From positions 1 through 23,223 of IMG/VR virus record IMGVR_UViG_3300036791_000005: a stretch of 23,223 nt of DNA; one strand, written 5' to 3'. A program made the translations under genes and the position numbers. The DNA is from a virus. A model generated the notes under the pieces. That model was not told the origin of the DNA and searched no databases. It worked only from the letters and a program-made list of their open reading frames with translations. Below are positions 15,449 to 22,226 of this stretch, piece after piece; positions within the stretch are counted from its first letter, which is position 1; each line of letters opens with the position of its first letter.

Positions 15449-16033
15449 TTACGCGGCTACACGCTGCATTAACGTGACTTCCGCGACACCGTTTGAATCA
15501 AGAACACCGGTACGAAACACGACATTTGGAATAACAACGGAGTTAGTACCATCAGCAACCGCTTCAAACCCACCCACTACACCGGCAGGAATCGCCCCGT
15601 TAAAAACGGTCCTGATGTACACCGGGTTTTGAGATACCGGTTGACCATTGTTGATTTTCACTGTGATCGAACCACGTTCCAAAACTTCAGCCATTGCTCC
15701 CGGCGTAAAATTTCCGAACTGTGCCGACTGAACATTGCCCCATGCAACAAACTGCAACATGGTTTTCACGTTCCGTACTGCAACCCCGGCGAATCGAACA
15801 GCCGTAAAAGTACCGGGAGTTGCAATGAAGTCAGCAACAGATTGATATGTTCCACCCAATGAATCGGCAACAATCACAACCGGATCACCGAACTTAATCG
15901 GGTTTGGTGTTGCTGGTAACACTTGTCGTGCAGCAATAACCCGCTCACCTAGACGCGAAGCATTACCGGGATAGCCAAGATTGAGACTGGTTACAGGAAT
16001 CACACCACCGAAGCTTGTAATAGGAGACGCCAT
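15449..16033 (-). CDS. Structural cement/capsid decoration protein (Gp24-like)
   Basis: Protein of 194 aa directly before the major capsid gene. It resembles the structural cement Gp24-type family: an N-terminal LNLGYPGNASRLGERVIAAR arm with the PG...SR element, KFGDPVVI, FAGVAVRNVK and a beta-rich body (EVLERGSITVKINNGQPV). Such proteins trimerise on the capsid surface and stabilise it. A GAAAGGA Shine-Dalgarno precedes the ATG. A 58-base gap separates it from the protease gene. Confidence 0.82.
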   Translation of the reverse strand: MASPITSFGGVIPVTSLNLGYPGNASRLGERVIAARQVLPATPNPIKFGDPVVIVADSLGGTYQSVADFIATPGTFTAVRFAGVAVRNVKTMLQFVAWGNVQSAQFGNFTPGAMAEVLERGSITVKINNGQPVSQNPVYIRTVFNGAIPAGVVGGFEAVADGTNSVVIPNVVFRTGVLDSNGVAEVTLMQRVAA

Positions 16034-16091
16034 CAGGGAATCCTTTCACTTCTAAATTGAGAGGGACGAACCCCCGTAACCCGAATGTCAA

Positions 16092-17492
16092 TTACAGTTC
16101 CGTGTCAACCTTGGCACGTTTGTTGAAACGGTCCTTGTACTGCTTCTCAGCGTCGGCAATGCGCTTCAAATTCTGTTTGTTCACTTCAGACGCTTCTAAC
16201 GAATCCTGCGCTGCCCGACTGCGCTTATTTGCAGCAACGGCAACGCTGCCGTACCCACCGCTGGTTTTGCCGGTTGATTTGCCAAGTGCCATCTTGCTAG
16301 CAGTGTCGAATACAGCAATGAGTTTCTTGTCGCGAGAATCAGCGATAATAGGCTTCAAAAGCCTGACAAAATTCCGCACCGCTTGCTTGCGAATCTCACG
16401 CGCATCTGCTGCATCAACACCGGCACCGGGTTTTTCGGGACGATCAGAAGGTTCGATGGTCAAAGCACCGGCAGTATCGCTGCCTTCGTCGTTGCCTTCG
16501 TCTTCGCCCTCGCCCTCTTTTTTCTCTTCCTCTTCATCTTCAGCATCGGAACCGGACTTGCCCCACTTTTTAACTAAGTTACTCAACTCTTCAGCGTCGG
16601 CATCCTTCGATGCTGCCGCCTCTTCTGCACCATCTAACATCCGGTCTAATGCATCGTGGAAACGCTTGCGAGCATCGGAGGCATCTTTGCTTTCCGGTTC
16701 CTCTTTCTTCTCCGGTGGTTTCTCTTCGTCCTTCGCCGCTGCCTTCACTTCATCAACCATCGTTGGAGTTTTCTTCTCCAACTCAGTTGACATAGTGTCC
16801 AACATTTCCGCAACCTCATCAGGCTTGGCGTCCTTTGCCCATGCTGCAATTTGTGCTTTGCGACTGCGGGTAATCATTCTATCGAAGACGGCGAGAACGC
16901 TCATTGTGACCCTTTCTGTAAGTGCTGGTTCCTTTGAATCTCCAATTGCTGCTTCGTGCCCCGCTCTACCGCTTTCTACTATCGCTACATGATTGCCGAT
17001 GATATCGACTTGTCTAATCAATTCCCCATCTTTGAGGACGTGATAATTGTAGCCACAACTTAATTCGCGGAGTCCAGCTTTTATTTTGTCGATCAAAGGT
17101 TTTGACTTCACGATTAAGTCAGCAAGCAGCGGTAAGTCACCCGATTCAAGCGGTTCCGTACCCCGGCGAACATTCAATACCTGTCCCTGTTCATGGTTCT
17201 TGACGGTATCGACATTCAGTAATTCACTTGGATGCCCGTCCGTGACGGACTTACCTTCAAAGCTTGCAATCGTCTTCGGAGAGAAGACTTCATCAGGATC
17301 ACGGTACAAATTAACATCATCTTCGTCATCAACAACAATGTCTTGAGCCTTCAGTTCATCCGGGTCCAGTTCCCGCCCCTTGTAAGCTTGGAACCCGGTG
17401 CGCCCGATCACCGCATTCTTAAAGATCACGTACTCTTCAGGCGTTTCAACCCAATTCGGGGATAGGCTCACACCGTAATATGCAATTGGCAT
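16092..17492 (-). CDS. DUF2213 prohead protease fused to scaffold
   Basis: Head maturation protease with a built-in scaffold, 466 aa. The N-terminal 185 residues fit DUF2213: VTDGHPSE with H87, ELSCGYNY with S145, and IGNHVAIVESGRAG with H168. I infer a Ser-His-His triad as in the herpesvirus-assemblin type proteases. The remaining 280 residues are highly charged and helical, with Lys/Glu-rich blocks and a very acidic run (EDEEEEKKEGEGEDEG) in the middle, as expected for scaffolding protein. The ATG lies one base after the previous stop, with GGAGGA as the Shine-Dalgarno. Confidence 0.87.
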   Translation of the reverse strand: MPIAYYGVSLSPNWVETPEEYVIFKNAVIGRTGFQAYKGRELDPDELKAQDIVVDDEDDVNLYRDPDEVFSPKTIASFEGKSVTDGHPSELLNVDTVKNHEQGQVLNVRRGTEPLESGDLPLLADLIVKSKPLIDKIKAGLRELSCGYNYHVLKDGELIRQVDIIGNHVAIVESGRAGHEAAIGDSKEPALTERVTMSVLAVFDRMITRSRKAQIAAWAKDAKPDEVAEMLDTMSTELEKKTPTMVDEVKAAAKDEEKPPEKKEEPESKDASDARKRFHDALDRMLDGAEEAAASKDADAEELSNLVKKWGKSGSDAEDEEEEKKEGEGEDEGNDEGSDTAGALTIEPSDRPEKPGAGVDAADAREIRKQAVRNFVRLLKPIIADSRDKKLIAVFDTASKMALGKSTGKTSGGYGSVAVAANKRSRAAQDSLEASEVNKQNLKRIADAEKQYKDRFNKRAKVDTEL

Positions 17493-17493
17493 T

Positions 17494-17700
17494 TTAACTA
17501 TCCTCCACCTTGCCTACAAGACTTGCGCGAACGAAACAATCCTTTGCTTCTAGCAGCTTCCGCAAACCAGCAGACTTTTCGGGACCATCAGGAATGTTTG
17601 CATCAAACCGATGCGCCAAGTCATGCATGAGTCTGCTCACCGGTTGCAACTCAGTCGATAGGTGCGAATACTCGAAAAACTTCAGAATAGGTGCCGCCAT
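17494..17700 (-). CDS. Acb2/Tad1-hairpin-like small protein (possible cyclic-nucleotide sponge)
   Basis: Protein of 68 aa with the pattern FFEYSHL (8-14), LQPVSRLMHDLAHRFD (18-33), PDGPEKSAGLRKLLEAKDC (37-55) and FVRASL (56-61), predicted as two helices. This pattern is widespread in phages and resembles the Acb2/Tad1 hairpin family. Characterised members bind cyclic di-/trinucleotides or gcADPR and block CBASS or Thoeris defence. I assign the family from memory of the pattern; ligand and activity are untested here. The ATG at 17700 lies 2 bases past the MuF stop and has AGG 8 bases upstream. A GTG at 17706 is less likely. It sits between minor head protein and protease, so it would be made late if the operon promoter is its only source. 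Confidence 0.65.
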   Translation of the reverse strand: MAAPILKFFEYSHLSTELQPVSRLMHDLAHRFDANIPDGPEKSAGLRKLLEAKDCFVRASLVGKVEDS

Positions 17701-17702
17701 TT

Positions 17703-18524
17703 TCACAACCTCATGAATTGCGTCTTTGAAAGCCGAAGAATCCTACCGTTCGTAAAGACTTTACTAGGCCAATCGACATCATCAACAGCAACCACAGGCA
17801 GAGCGATACACCGGCAGTTATAGATATTTCCGGCGTGATAGCTACCTGCGTTCTTCTCATGGACCAATAGTTCTGGAGAGGGCGCATCATTCCAATTCAC
17901 CAATACTTCGCTCATATGACGATGCGACTTTCTGACTCGCGCATCGTGTGATGTTGACCACTTGTACCAATTAAGATTTAATTCCTCTGCTCTGGTACGC
18001 GTGATTGCAGTGTCAGCTTTTGCAACTTCTGTTCTCGCTATCCGGCGAATCTGCCACTTTTTCAACTCGCGCATGTACGGCGCAAGATCGTGCAAGATAT
18101 CTTCCGACCTTCGCCCCGCCATCTGTTCCTGTTGCACATGATGTACAGTTCGTGCGGCAACCTCTTGCGGGATAGTCGAAATGAACTGCGCGTTCGATTG
18201 AATTAAGAAATACAACCTGTCCCGCATCTTCGGTTGATTCATTTCCGTGCGGAGCAAGTTGTAAATCAAACTCCCTCTACCGGCAGTGTGGGCAGCTTCC
18301 CGCCATGAATTAGCGTTCTGAATACCTACATGGGTAATCATGTTTGAAGCTAGCTTCTGAGCGAACCCAAACAAGTATTTGACTGTCGTAGCGTATTCAT
18401 GCACCAACTGCTGTGCTTCGTTCCACGTTTCAAAGGTTGGTATCTTAAAAAAATGTTGAAGCAATCTGGTGATGGCGTTCTCATACGCCACTTCCAAGCG
18501 CAATGGACGTTCAAAGGGTGTCAA
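17703..18524 (-). CDS. Phage head morphogenesis (SPP1 gp7/MuF-type minor head protein)
   Basis: Minor head protein of 273 aa, needed early in head assembly and found with the portal. The C-terminal half has the MuF/SPP1 gp7 domain: RIARTEVAKADTAI (161-174), D194-ARVRKSHRHM-204, and the closing NCRC (236-239) after YHAGNIY. The N-terminal half is helical. It begins with a TTG that overlaps the preceding stop as TTGA. AAGG lies 6 bases before it, and no in-frame ATG occurs before residue 62, so the TTG start is supported. Confidence 0.87.
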   Translation of the reverse strand: MTPFERPLRLEVAYENAITRLLQHFFKIPTFETWNEAQQLVHEYATTVKYLFGFAQKLASNMITHVGIQNANSWREAAHTAGRGSLIYNLLRTEMNQPKMRDRLYFLIQSNAQFISTIPQEVAARTVHHVQQEQMAGRRSEDILHDLAPYMRELKKWQIRRIARTEVAKADTAITRTRAEELNLNWYKWSTSHDARVRKSHRHMSEVLVNWNDAPSPELLVHEKNAGSYHAGNIYNCRCIALPVVAVDDVDWPSKVFTNGRILRLSKTQFMRL

Positions 18525-18703
18525 GATGCCTTACCACATTCACAATGGTCATCTGATTCTTGTCTAATATCTTTGAAGCATTTGTCACAGATGTACGGAC
18601 ACGCCAATCCGCTGCCGAAATGCAAGCCATCGCAAAACCTACACCTATCCAATCCCGGTTTTAATCCGCTATTTACAACTACTGTTTGACTCATCATTGT
18701 CAT
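18521..18703 (-). CDS. Cys-rich zinc-ribbon-like mini-protein
   Basis: Protein of 60 aa placed between portal and MuF genes, with overlaps of 4 bases on both sides (ATGA at the start, TTGA at the end). It contains C21-x2-C24, C35, C39-x2-C42 and C54-x-C56, plus histidines at 28 and 53, enough for one or two zinc sites. I do not recognise the family. Its tight coupling suggests a real gene made in step with the portal. Possible roles are a small DNA-binding or assembly factor; nothing in the sequence decides between them. Confidence 0.7.
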   Translation of the reverse strand: MTMMSQTVVVNSGLKPGLDRCRFCDGLHFGSGLACPYICDKCFKDIRQESDDHCECGKAS

Positions 18704-20253
18704 CCGTTTCCACGTTCCCTAGCTCCGGGGTCTTTAATTCCTTCAGCTTTTCCTTCGACTCCCTCGCCTATTTCCAAATCCTGCCATTCACCGGTATCAG
18801 GATCAAGAACCTTACCGGAACGTGCAGCCATCGTTTCAACCTCAAGCGGGATACCGATTTCAGGATTAGCAGCATCAACATCATCCTCACTGATGTTGGT
18901 GTAAATTTCCGTCTTGTCAGACAGTGCCTTCAATTCCATGACTGCTGTTCGTTGCGACACCAACCCGGCAGTGAACGGTTTGACAATCGCTTCCGTCCCT
19001 GTTTCCGCAAGTTCAGCTTTCTCTTTCTCGCCCAAAACGCGAATGCTTGGAAAGACGTAATCAAGATCATCCGGCACCTTGCCGAATTCAGACATGCAAA
19101 TAAGCGGATAGAGCACATCCAACTGCGGTTTCATCTGATCGTTTTGGTACTGTGCAATTGTTTCCTCGTAGTTACGTTCATCAGCTTCGTTCGTCTGCCC
19201 CAAAGCAGACACATTGCGTCCAAACATCTTTGAATAAGGAATTCCAAAGCTACCAGAGACAGACACTTCAAACCTGTCAAGAACTTCGGATATACCCCCA
19301 AAGGCGTATTGGTGGGTTTCAAGTTTCCCATCCTTCGGAAGAATCAGCATCGAATTGATATTCAACAACTGATTCTGCGCTTCCATGATTTGATAGTATT
19401 TTTGCGCTGCCTGTTGACTCGCGCCCAACCCGCTTACGATCTGCGCTAACTCCGGGTTGACTTGAGTAAGTATCTGCGCTCTGAACATCAATTGAAGAAT
19501 GCTCCAACTTGCGTTGTCTCTTTTCCGCAACTCTTCAAAAGCCAATTCCAGAACAGAAATGCCCCAATACGAACTAGCTTCGTATTCCGGTGTAGGCACT
19601 TCGGGACCACAGAAACGAAGAATACGACTAGCATGAACATCAAACAGTGCCTCATACCCGTTGCCAAACACGGTGTAATACTCTGGCAATCCAAACGTCA
19701 ACGGGTCGTTGATATCTTTTGCAATCTGATCACGCGGCGTGATACCACTCCAGCGGTCAAAGATGATTAAGCCTTTGTAAGTGCCGGGGTTCACATCATC
19801 AAGTTCAAGCGGTTCATCCAAACGGTTTTCATGCCCATCAATCACGATCAGAGCACCGGCACCACCGTACAGCCGCGCCCATGTTACCGCTCTCTTGATT
19901 TTGATTTTAGTTAAGGTTTTGTTCAGGGTGTTCTCAAAGTTACGAATCTCTTGCGGGGTCAAGCTACACTTCAGGCGCGGCCATGCCTTACAAGCATCAG
20001 CAGCGGGTATCTCCACCCCTTTACGCGCTATCCAGTGATTGCGAAACAACGTCACCATCAACCAATAGTTGAGTGACCACCGGACTAATGTATACTCTGT
20101 AGCTTCGGCAACAGACGGTGTTTCGTATCCCATCCGTGCGGCAGGGTTCGTAAATGCATCTTTGCCTACAGAGTCCTTACCCTCATCAATGGACACCACC
20201 GGCTTGCGTAGCGCATTGTCGGCAAAGGTGCGGTACCGTGGACCCTTCGGCAT
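18700..20253 (-). CDS. Portal protein (DUF1073 / HI1409 family)
   Basis: Dodecameric portal through which DNA enters the head, 517 aa. Family features include YTLVRWSLNYWLMVTLFRNHWIARKGVEIPA near residues 53-83, KRAVTWARLYGGAGALIVIDG near 138-158, a HASRILRFCG segment and GIPYSKMFGRNVSALGQTNEADERNYEE near 345-372, which matches the DUF1073 class. The C-terminus is acidic (DTGEWQDLEIGEG) and then Lys/Arg-containing. The ATG follows the terminase stop directly with GGAAAG as Shine-Dalgarno. It ends in an ATGA overlap with the Cys-rich mini-gene. Confidence 0.92.
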   Translation of the reverse strand: MPKGPRYRTFADNALRKPVVSIDEGKDSVGKDAFTNPAARMGYETPSVAEATEYTLVRWSLNYWLMVTLFRNHWIARKGVEIPAADACKAWPRLKCSLTPQEIRNFENTLNKTLTKIKIKRAVTWARLYGGAGALIVIDGHENRLDEPLELDDVNPGTYKGLIIFDRWSGITPRDQIAKDINDPLTFGLPEYYTVFGNGYEALFDVHASRILRFCGPEVPTPEYEASSYWGISVLELAFEELRKRDNASWSILQLMFRAQILTQVNPELAQIVSGLGASQQAAQKYYQIMEAQNQLLNINSMLILPKDGKLETHQYAFGGISEVLDRFEVSVSGSFGIPYSKMFGRNVSALGQTNEADERNYEETIAQYQNDQMKPQLDVLYPLICMSEFGKVPDDLDYVFPSIRVLGEKEKAELAETGTEAIVKPFTAGLVSQRTAVMELKALSDKTEIYTNISEDDVDAANPEIGIPLEVETMAARSGKVLDPDTGEWQDLEIGEGVEGKAEGIKDPGARERGNG

Positions 20254-21516
20254 TTAATTACTTTCCATTGGCAGTGTTATGCGCCAATTTGGAACCTTCG
20301 TGTTGACGAAGTATCTAAGAGCATCGGGCGCGTGATCGTGAACTTTCAAAGGAACGTCTTCGCCCTTTTTCTCCTGCTTAGTGTCCCACGCGTAAGTCTG
20401 CAATTCCAACCTAAGCATCCGGCAGCGTCTATGTATTTTGATTTTGCGCTGTGCCAGCAGACTACTTGTCTTACGGATACCATCTTCAACGTTGTTATCA
20501 GCATCCGTGTGCCAGATGCCGCGCAACGCCATTTCCGCCTTGAATGATGCCGCCGATGGATCAACGACAACCATTGCCCCCTGCGGAGCTACCTTGTCGC
20601 GGAACTCTATCAAGTCCGAAGCGTATTGTCCATCAGTCTTTTGTGCCGCTTCAACTTTCGAGTCCCAGTAATACTCTCGATCTACCCAATAGATTTGACC
20701 GTCGTCAATGATATGGAGAAACACCATTGGATTTGTTGTGCCGTAATCAAGCGGAATGCACTGCTCTACAAAACCACCGCTATTGCCAAGACTGATAGGA
20801 CGCGAAGCATCATCATAATCATTTAATTCTGGTGAATAGGAATCGCGGTATATCGCGCCTTCAGCAACAACCCATTCGCCAAGAATCATGCGCTTGTGAA
20901 ACACGCCCCGGTACATCGATTCATAACGCTTGATCGTATCTGCACTAAGACTTGTGTTGTCATGAATGTTGAATTTAATAACCCTCACCAATCCAGATTG
21001 AAGCTTGTCCACATCCGTTATGTAATCGACATATAACCAGTGGAAGGGATTATCCGGGTTGGTCGTACCGTACAGCCTAGCGCCCTCTGGTGACATGCGC
21101 CCCAACATCATAGTAAAAAACGACTGTGGGGTTAGTACCAACTCGTCACCGTAAGCTAACCCCACCGTCGCACCCCGAATGAATTTCTCTGATCCTTCAT
21201 CCTTCGCGCCAACGACACGCCACTTAACACCATCAAGAAAGAAAGCACCAGTTTGTCTGTTGTAGCTGTAATGTCCTGCTCCAACAAACTCACACAAATC
21301 GTTCAGCACATTATTCCAAATCGTCTCTTTTGTAACGCCAAAAAAGATGCGCTCTCCTGCTACCGGATAACGATTCAACTCCCCGGCTATCTTTGGAATC
21401 ATCGTCCATGTCTTGCTTGAACGTATCGGTCCCTCAAGGATGTTTATGAATGCATCCTCTGCCGGGTTACGCAATATGAAGTCTGTTGACTTCTTTGAAA
21501 ACGGTTTGAAGTTCAA
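20254..21516 (-). CDS. Terminase large subunit (PBSX/Terminase_3-like)
   Basis: ATPase-nuclease that cuts and packages phage DNA, 420 aa. A Walker A-like motif is at residues 29-36 (GPIRSSKT, K35). Walker B is VGLAYGDE with D124-E125. The C-terminal RNase H-like nuclease part shows acid residues in PLDYGTTNP and VVVDPSAAS and a final HDHAPDALRYFV. The start is a TTG overlapping the small-subunit stop as TTGA. The next in-frame ATG is past Walker A, so the TTG is needed for function. Expression should be coupled to the small subunit. The portal gene follows without a gap. Confidence 0.93.
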   Translation of the reverse strand: MNFKPFSKKSTDFILRNPAEDAFINILEGPIRSSKTWTMIPKIAGELNRYPVAGERIFFGVTKETIWNNVLNDLCEFVGAGHYSYNRQTGAFFLDGVKWRVVGAKDEGSEKFIRGATVGLAYGDELVLTPQSFFTMMLGRMSPEGARLYGTTNPDNPFHWLYVDYITDVDKLQSGLVRVIKFNIHDNTSLSADTIKRYESMYRGVFHKRMILGEWVVAEGAIYRDSYSPELNDYDDASRPISLGNSGGFVEQCIPLDYGTTNPMVFLHIIDDGQIYWVDREYYWDSKVEAAQKTDGQYASDLIEFRDKVAPQGAMVVVDPSAASFKAEMALRGIWHTDADNNVEDGIRKTSSLLAQRKIKIHRRCRMLRLELQTYAWDTKQEKKGEDVPLKVHDHAPDALRYFVNTKVPNWRITLPMESN

Positions 21517-21932
21517 GTCTCAACAGGATGCTTCAACGCATCAACCATTTGTTGAAAAGTGTCTAGGTTCTTGTTTGGTGACGATGGTTCATCGCCCTTC
21601 GTCCACCGCATCAGTTCGGCGTACAGACGCTTGGCTTGTATCCGGTCCTTTGGTTCAATGTTCGGATTGGTAGCATCTGACCACGTTTCCAGCAACAAAC
21701 GTTCGCGTGTTTTGGGGATAGCGTCTAACCTGTCAACCTCTTCGATGACTTCAGGATCATGCGGCCATTCATCCCCGATTTGTAGTACGTACTGACTGTA
21801 TTTAAGTGCGTTTTCTCTTCCAACAACTTGCTTGGCGATCTGATGCGCGTATTGCAAACGTAGCGGTTTGTCGATGCGTTGCAACAGTTTTGCAAACATC
21901 ATTTTGTAATCGTGTAGGGACACGTCCGCCAT
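21513..21932 (-). CDS. Probable terminase small subunit
   Basis: First gene of the late operon, 139 aa, directly before the large terminase and overlapping it by 4 bases. The protein is helical and charged. Its C-terminal part (DRIQAKRLYAELMRWTKGD) resembles the ends of small terminases, where AKRLYAEL-type helices are frequent. No other motif is conclusive, so the call rests mainly on position. The Shine-Dalgarno is weak (AAGG 13 bases before ATG), which is notable because the leader ahead of it is highly structured. Confidence 0.65.
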   Translation of the reverse strand: MADVSLHDYKMMFAKLLQRIDKPLRLQYAHQIAKQVVGRENALKYSQYVLQIGDEWPHDPEVIEEVDRLDAIPKTRERLLLETWSDATNPNIEPKDRIQAKRLYAELMRWTKGDEPSSPNKNLDTFQQMVDALKHPVET

Positions 21933-21982
21933 GCCGGATAGGGTACCTTAATTCAATTTCAAAGGGAATTTGTTTGAGCGAA

Positions 21983-22016
21983 CTGCAATAATTGCAGCGG
22001 CGGCAGATGTGCCGCT
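21983..22016 (-). promoter_or_regulatory. Two adjoining inverted repeats upstream of small terminase
   Basis: CTGCAAT-A-ATTGCAG (21983-21997) is a perfect palindrome with 7-bp arms, operator-like in size. It shares two bases with AGCGGC-N9-GCCGCT (21996-22016), a 6-bp hairpin. Because they share bases they may compete. They lie 51-84 bases before the small terminase ATG. Binding by a regulator or a leader RNA role are both possible. Confidence 0.5.
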
Positions 22017-22022
22017 AAATAC

Positions 22023-22049
22023 GAAAGCCCCCGGTGGACGGAGGCTTTC
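22023..22049 (-). terminator. Terminator-like hairpin in the leader, without U-run
   Basis: On the - strand GAAAGCC-T-CCG and CGG-G-GGCTTTC pair as an 11-bp stem including one U-G wobble, with loop TCCAC. The arms resemble common phage GAAAGCC..GGCTTTC terminators. Downstream the - strand reads GTATTT, so the U-tract is poor. It may be a weak or conditional terminator or attenuator between the candidate promoter and the terminase gene. On the + strand it lies just before the small ORF's Shine-Dalgarno. Confidence 0.45.
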
Positions 22050-22067
22050 ATAACTGGAGGTACCCCG

Positions 22068-22184
22068 ATGGATAGGCCACCGGAAACCCCGGTGATGCTT
22101 CGGAGAATGGCCGTTCTCCTAAGCATCCTGCGATCTATTGTGAACCTTGCCGTAGCTGTAGTCAAGCTATGGCAAGCACTATAG
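22068..22184 (+). CDS. Possible 38-aa amphipathic membrane peptide
   Basis: Small + strand ORF with a strong Shine-Dalgarno, GGAGG, 7 bases before its ATG. After a Pro-rich start (MDRPPETPV) the peptide is hydrophobic (VLLSILRSIVNLAVAVVKLW). S19, R22, N26, K33 and Q36 fall on one side of a helix, an arrangement like small membrane-acting peptides such as TisB. It runs antisense to the candidate leader of the late operon and contains two strong inverted repeats, which argues for RNA function instead of coding. Its coding status is therefore uncertain. A holin-like, toxin or chance ORF explanation all remain open. Confidence 0.35.
   Translation: MDRPPETPVMLRRMAVLLSILRSIVNLAVAVVKLWQAL
22078..22127 (-). 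promoter_or_regulatory. Tandem abutting hairpins in candidate late leader
   Basis: Two hairpins abut. CACCGG-N5-CCGGTG (22078-22094) has a 6-bp stem. GATGCTT-x-GGAGAA-N6-TTCTCC-x-AAGCATC (22094-22127) has 13 bp interrupted by one mismatch. They share one base at 22094, so they could stack end to end. On the - strand they would be transcribed first from the candidate promoter, ahead of the terminator-like hairpin. The layout recalls antitermination leaders such as HK022 put RNA, though I see no sequence similarity. Confidence 0.5.
22146..22176. repeat. Inverted repeat near candidate promoter start site
   Basis: CTTGCC-G-TAGCT and AGCTA-T-GGCAAG form a 12-bp stem (one G-U pair if + strand RNA) with a 7-base loop. 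It covers the predicted start site of the - strand promoter, so as RNA it would be complete only in a + strand or read-through transcript. As DNA it could be a regulator site. Confidence 0.45.
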
Positions 22185-22208
22185 ACCACATCAACCCCGG
22201 TCTGTCAA
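22178..22208 (-). promoter_or_regulatory. Candidate sigma70-type promoter for late operon
   Basis: On the - strand a perfect -35 TTGACA (22203-22208) and a 5/6 match to the -10, TATAGT (22178-22183), are separated by 19 bases, longer than the optimum of 17. Transcription would start near 22171 and give a leader of about 240 nt before the small terminase. It lies just after the terminator of the upstream genes, where an operon promoter is expected. Confidence 0.5.
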
Positions 22209-22225
22209 ATCACCGGCAGACCGGG
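22196..22225. repeat. Perfect 9-bp-arm inverted repeat around the -35 element
   Basis: CCCGGTCTG (22196-22204) and CAGACCGGG (22217-22225) are perfect inverted repeats with 12 bases between. The -35 TTGACA overlaps one arm and the spacer. No U-tract follows on either strand, so it is not a standard terminator. An operator for a late-gene regulator is the simplest reading. Confidence 0.55.
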
Positions 22226-22226
22226 C

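Noticed and set aside
16057-16992. Long + strand ORF (311 codons) opposite the protease-scaffold gene
   Set aside because: It is the antisense of Glu/Lys-rich scaffold codons, giving Ser/Phe/Ala-rich low-complexity protein. It has no supported ribosome-binding site, and the opposite frame is a clear family member.
18697-19233. + strand ORF of 178 codons opposite the portal gene
   Set aside because: It is antisense to portal codons and no start signal or protein-like pattern is visible.
21933-22020. Additional promoter close to the small terminase (TTTAGC-17-TGCAAT on the - strand)
   Set aside because: Both hexamers match the consensus poorly. The TTGACA/TATAGT pair further upstream is better supported.
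21959-22189. - strand ORF of 76 codons in the hairpin-rich leader
   Set aside because: It starts at GTG with no good Shine-Dalgarno and covers several strong inverted repeats. Its amino-acid make-up looks random. It is better explained as non-coding leader.
22196-22225. The 9-bp GC-rich inverted repeat as a rho-independent terminator
   Set aside because: Neither strand has a U-tract after the stem, and a real terminator with a T6 run lies directly beside it.
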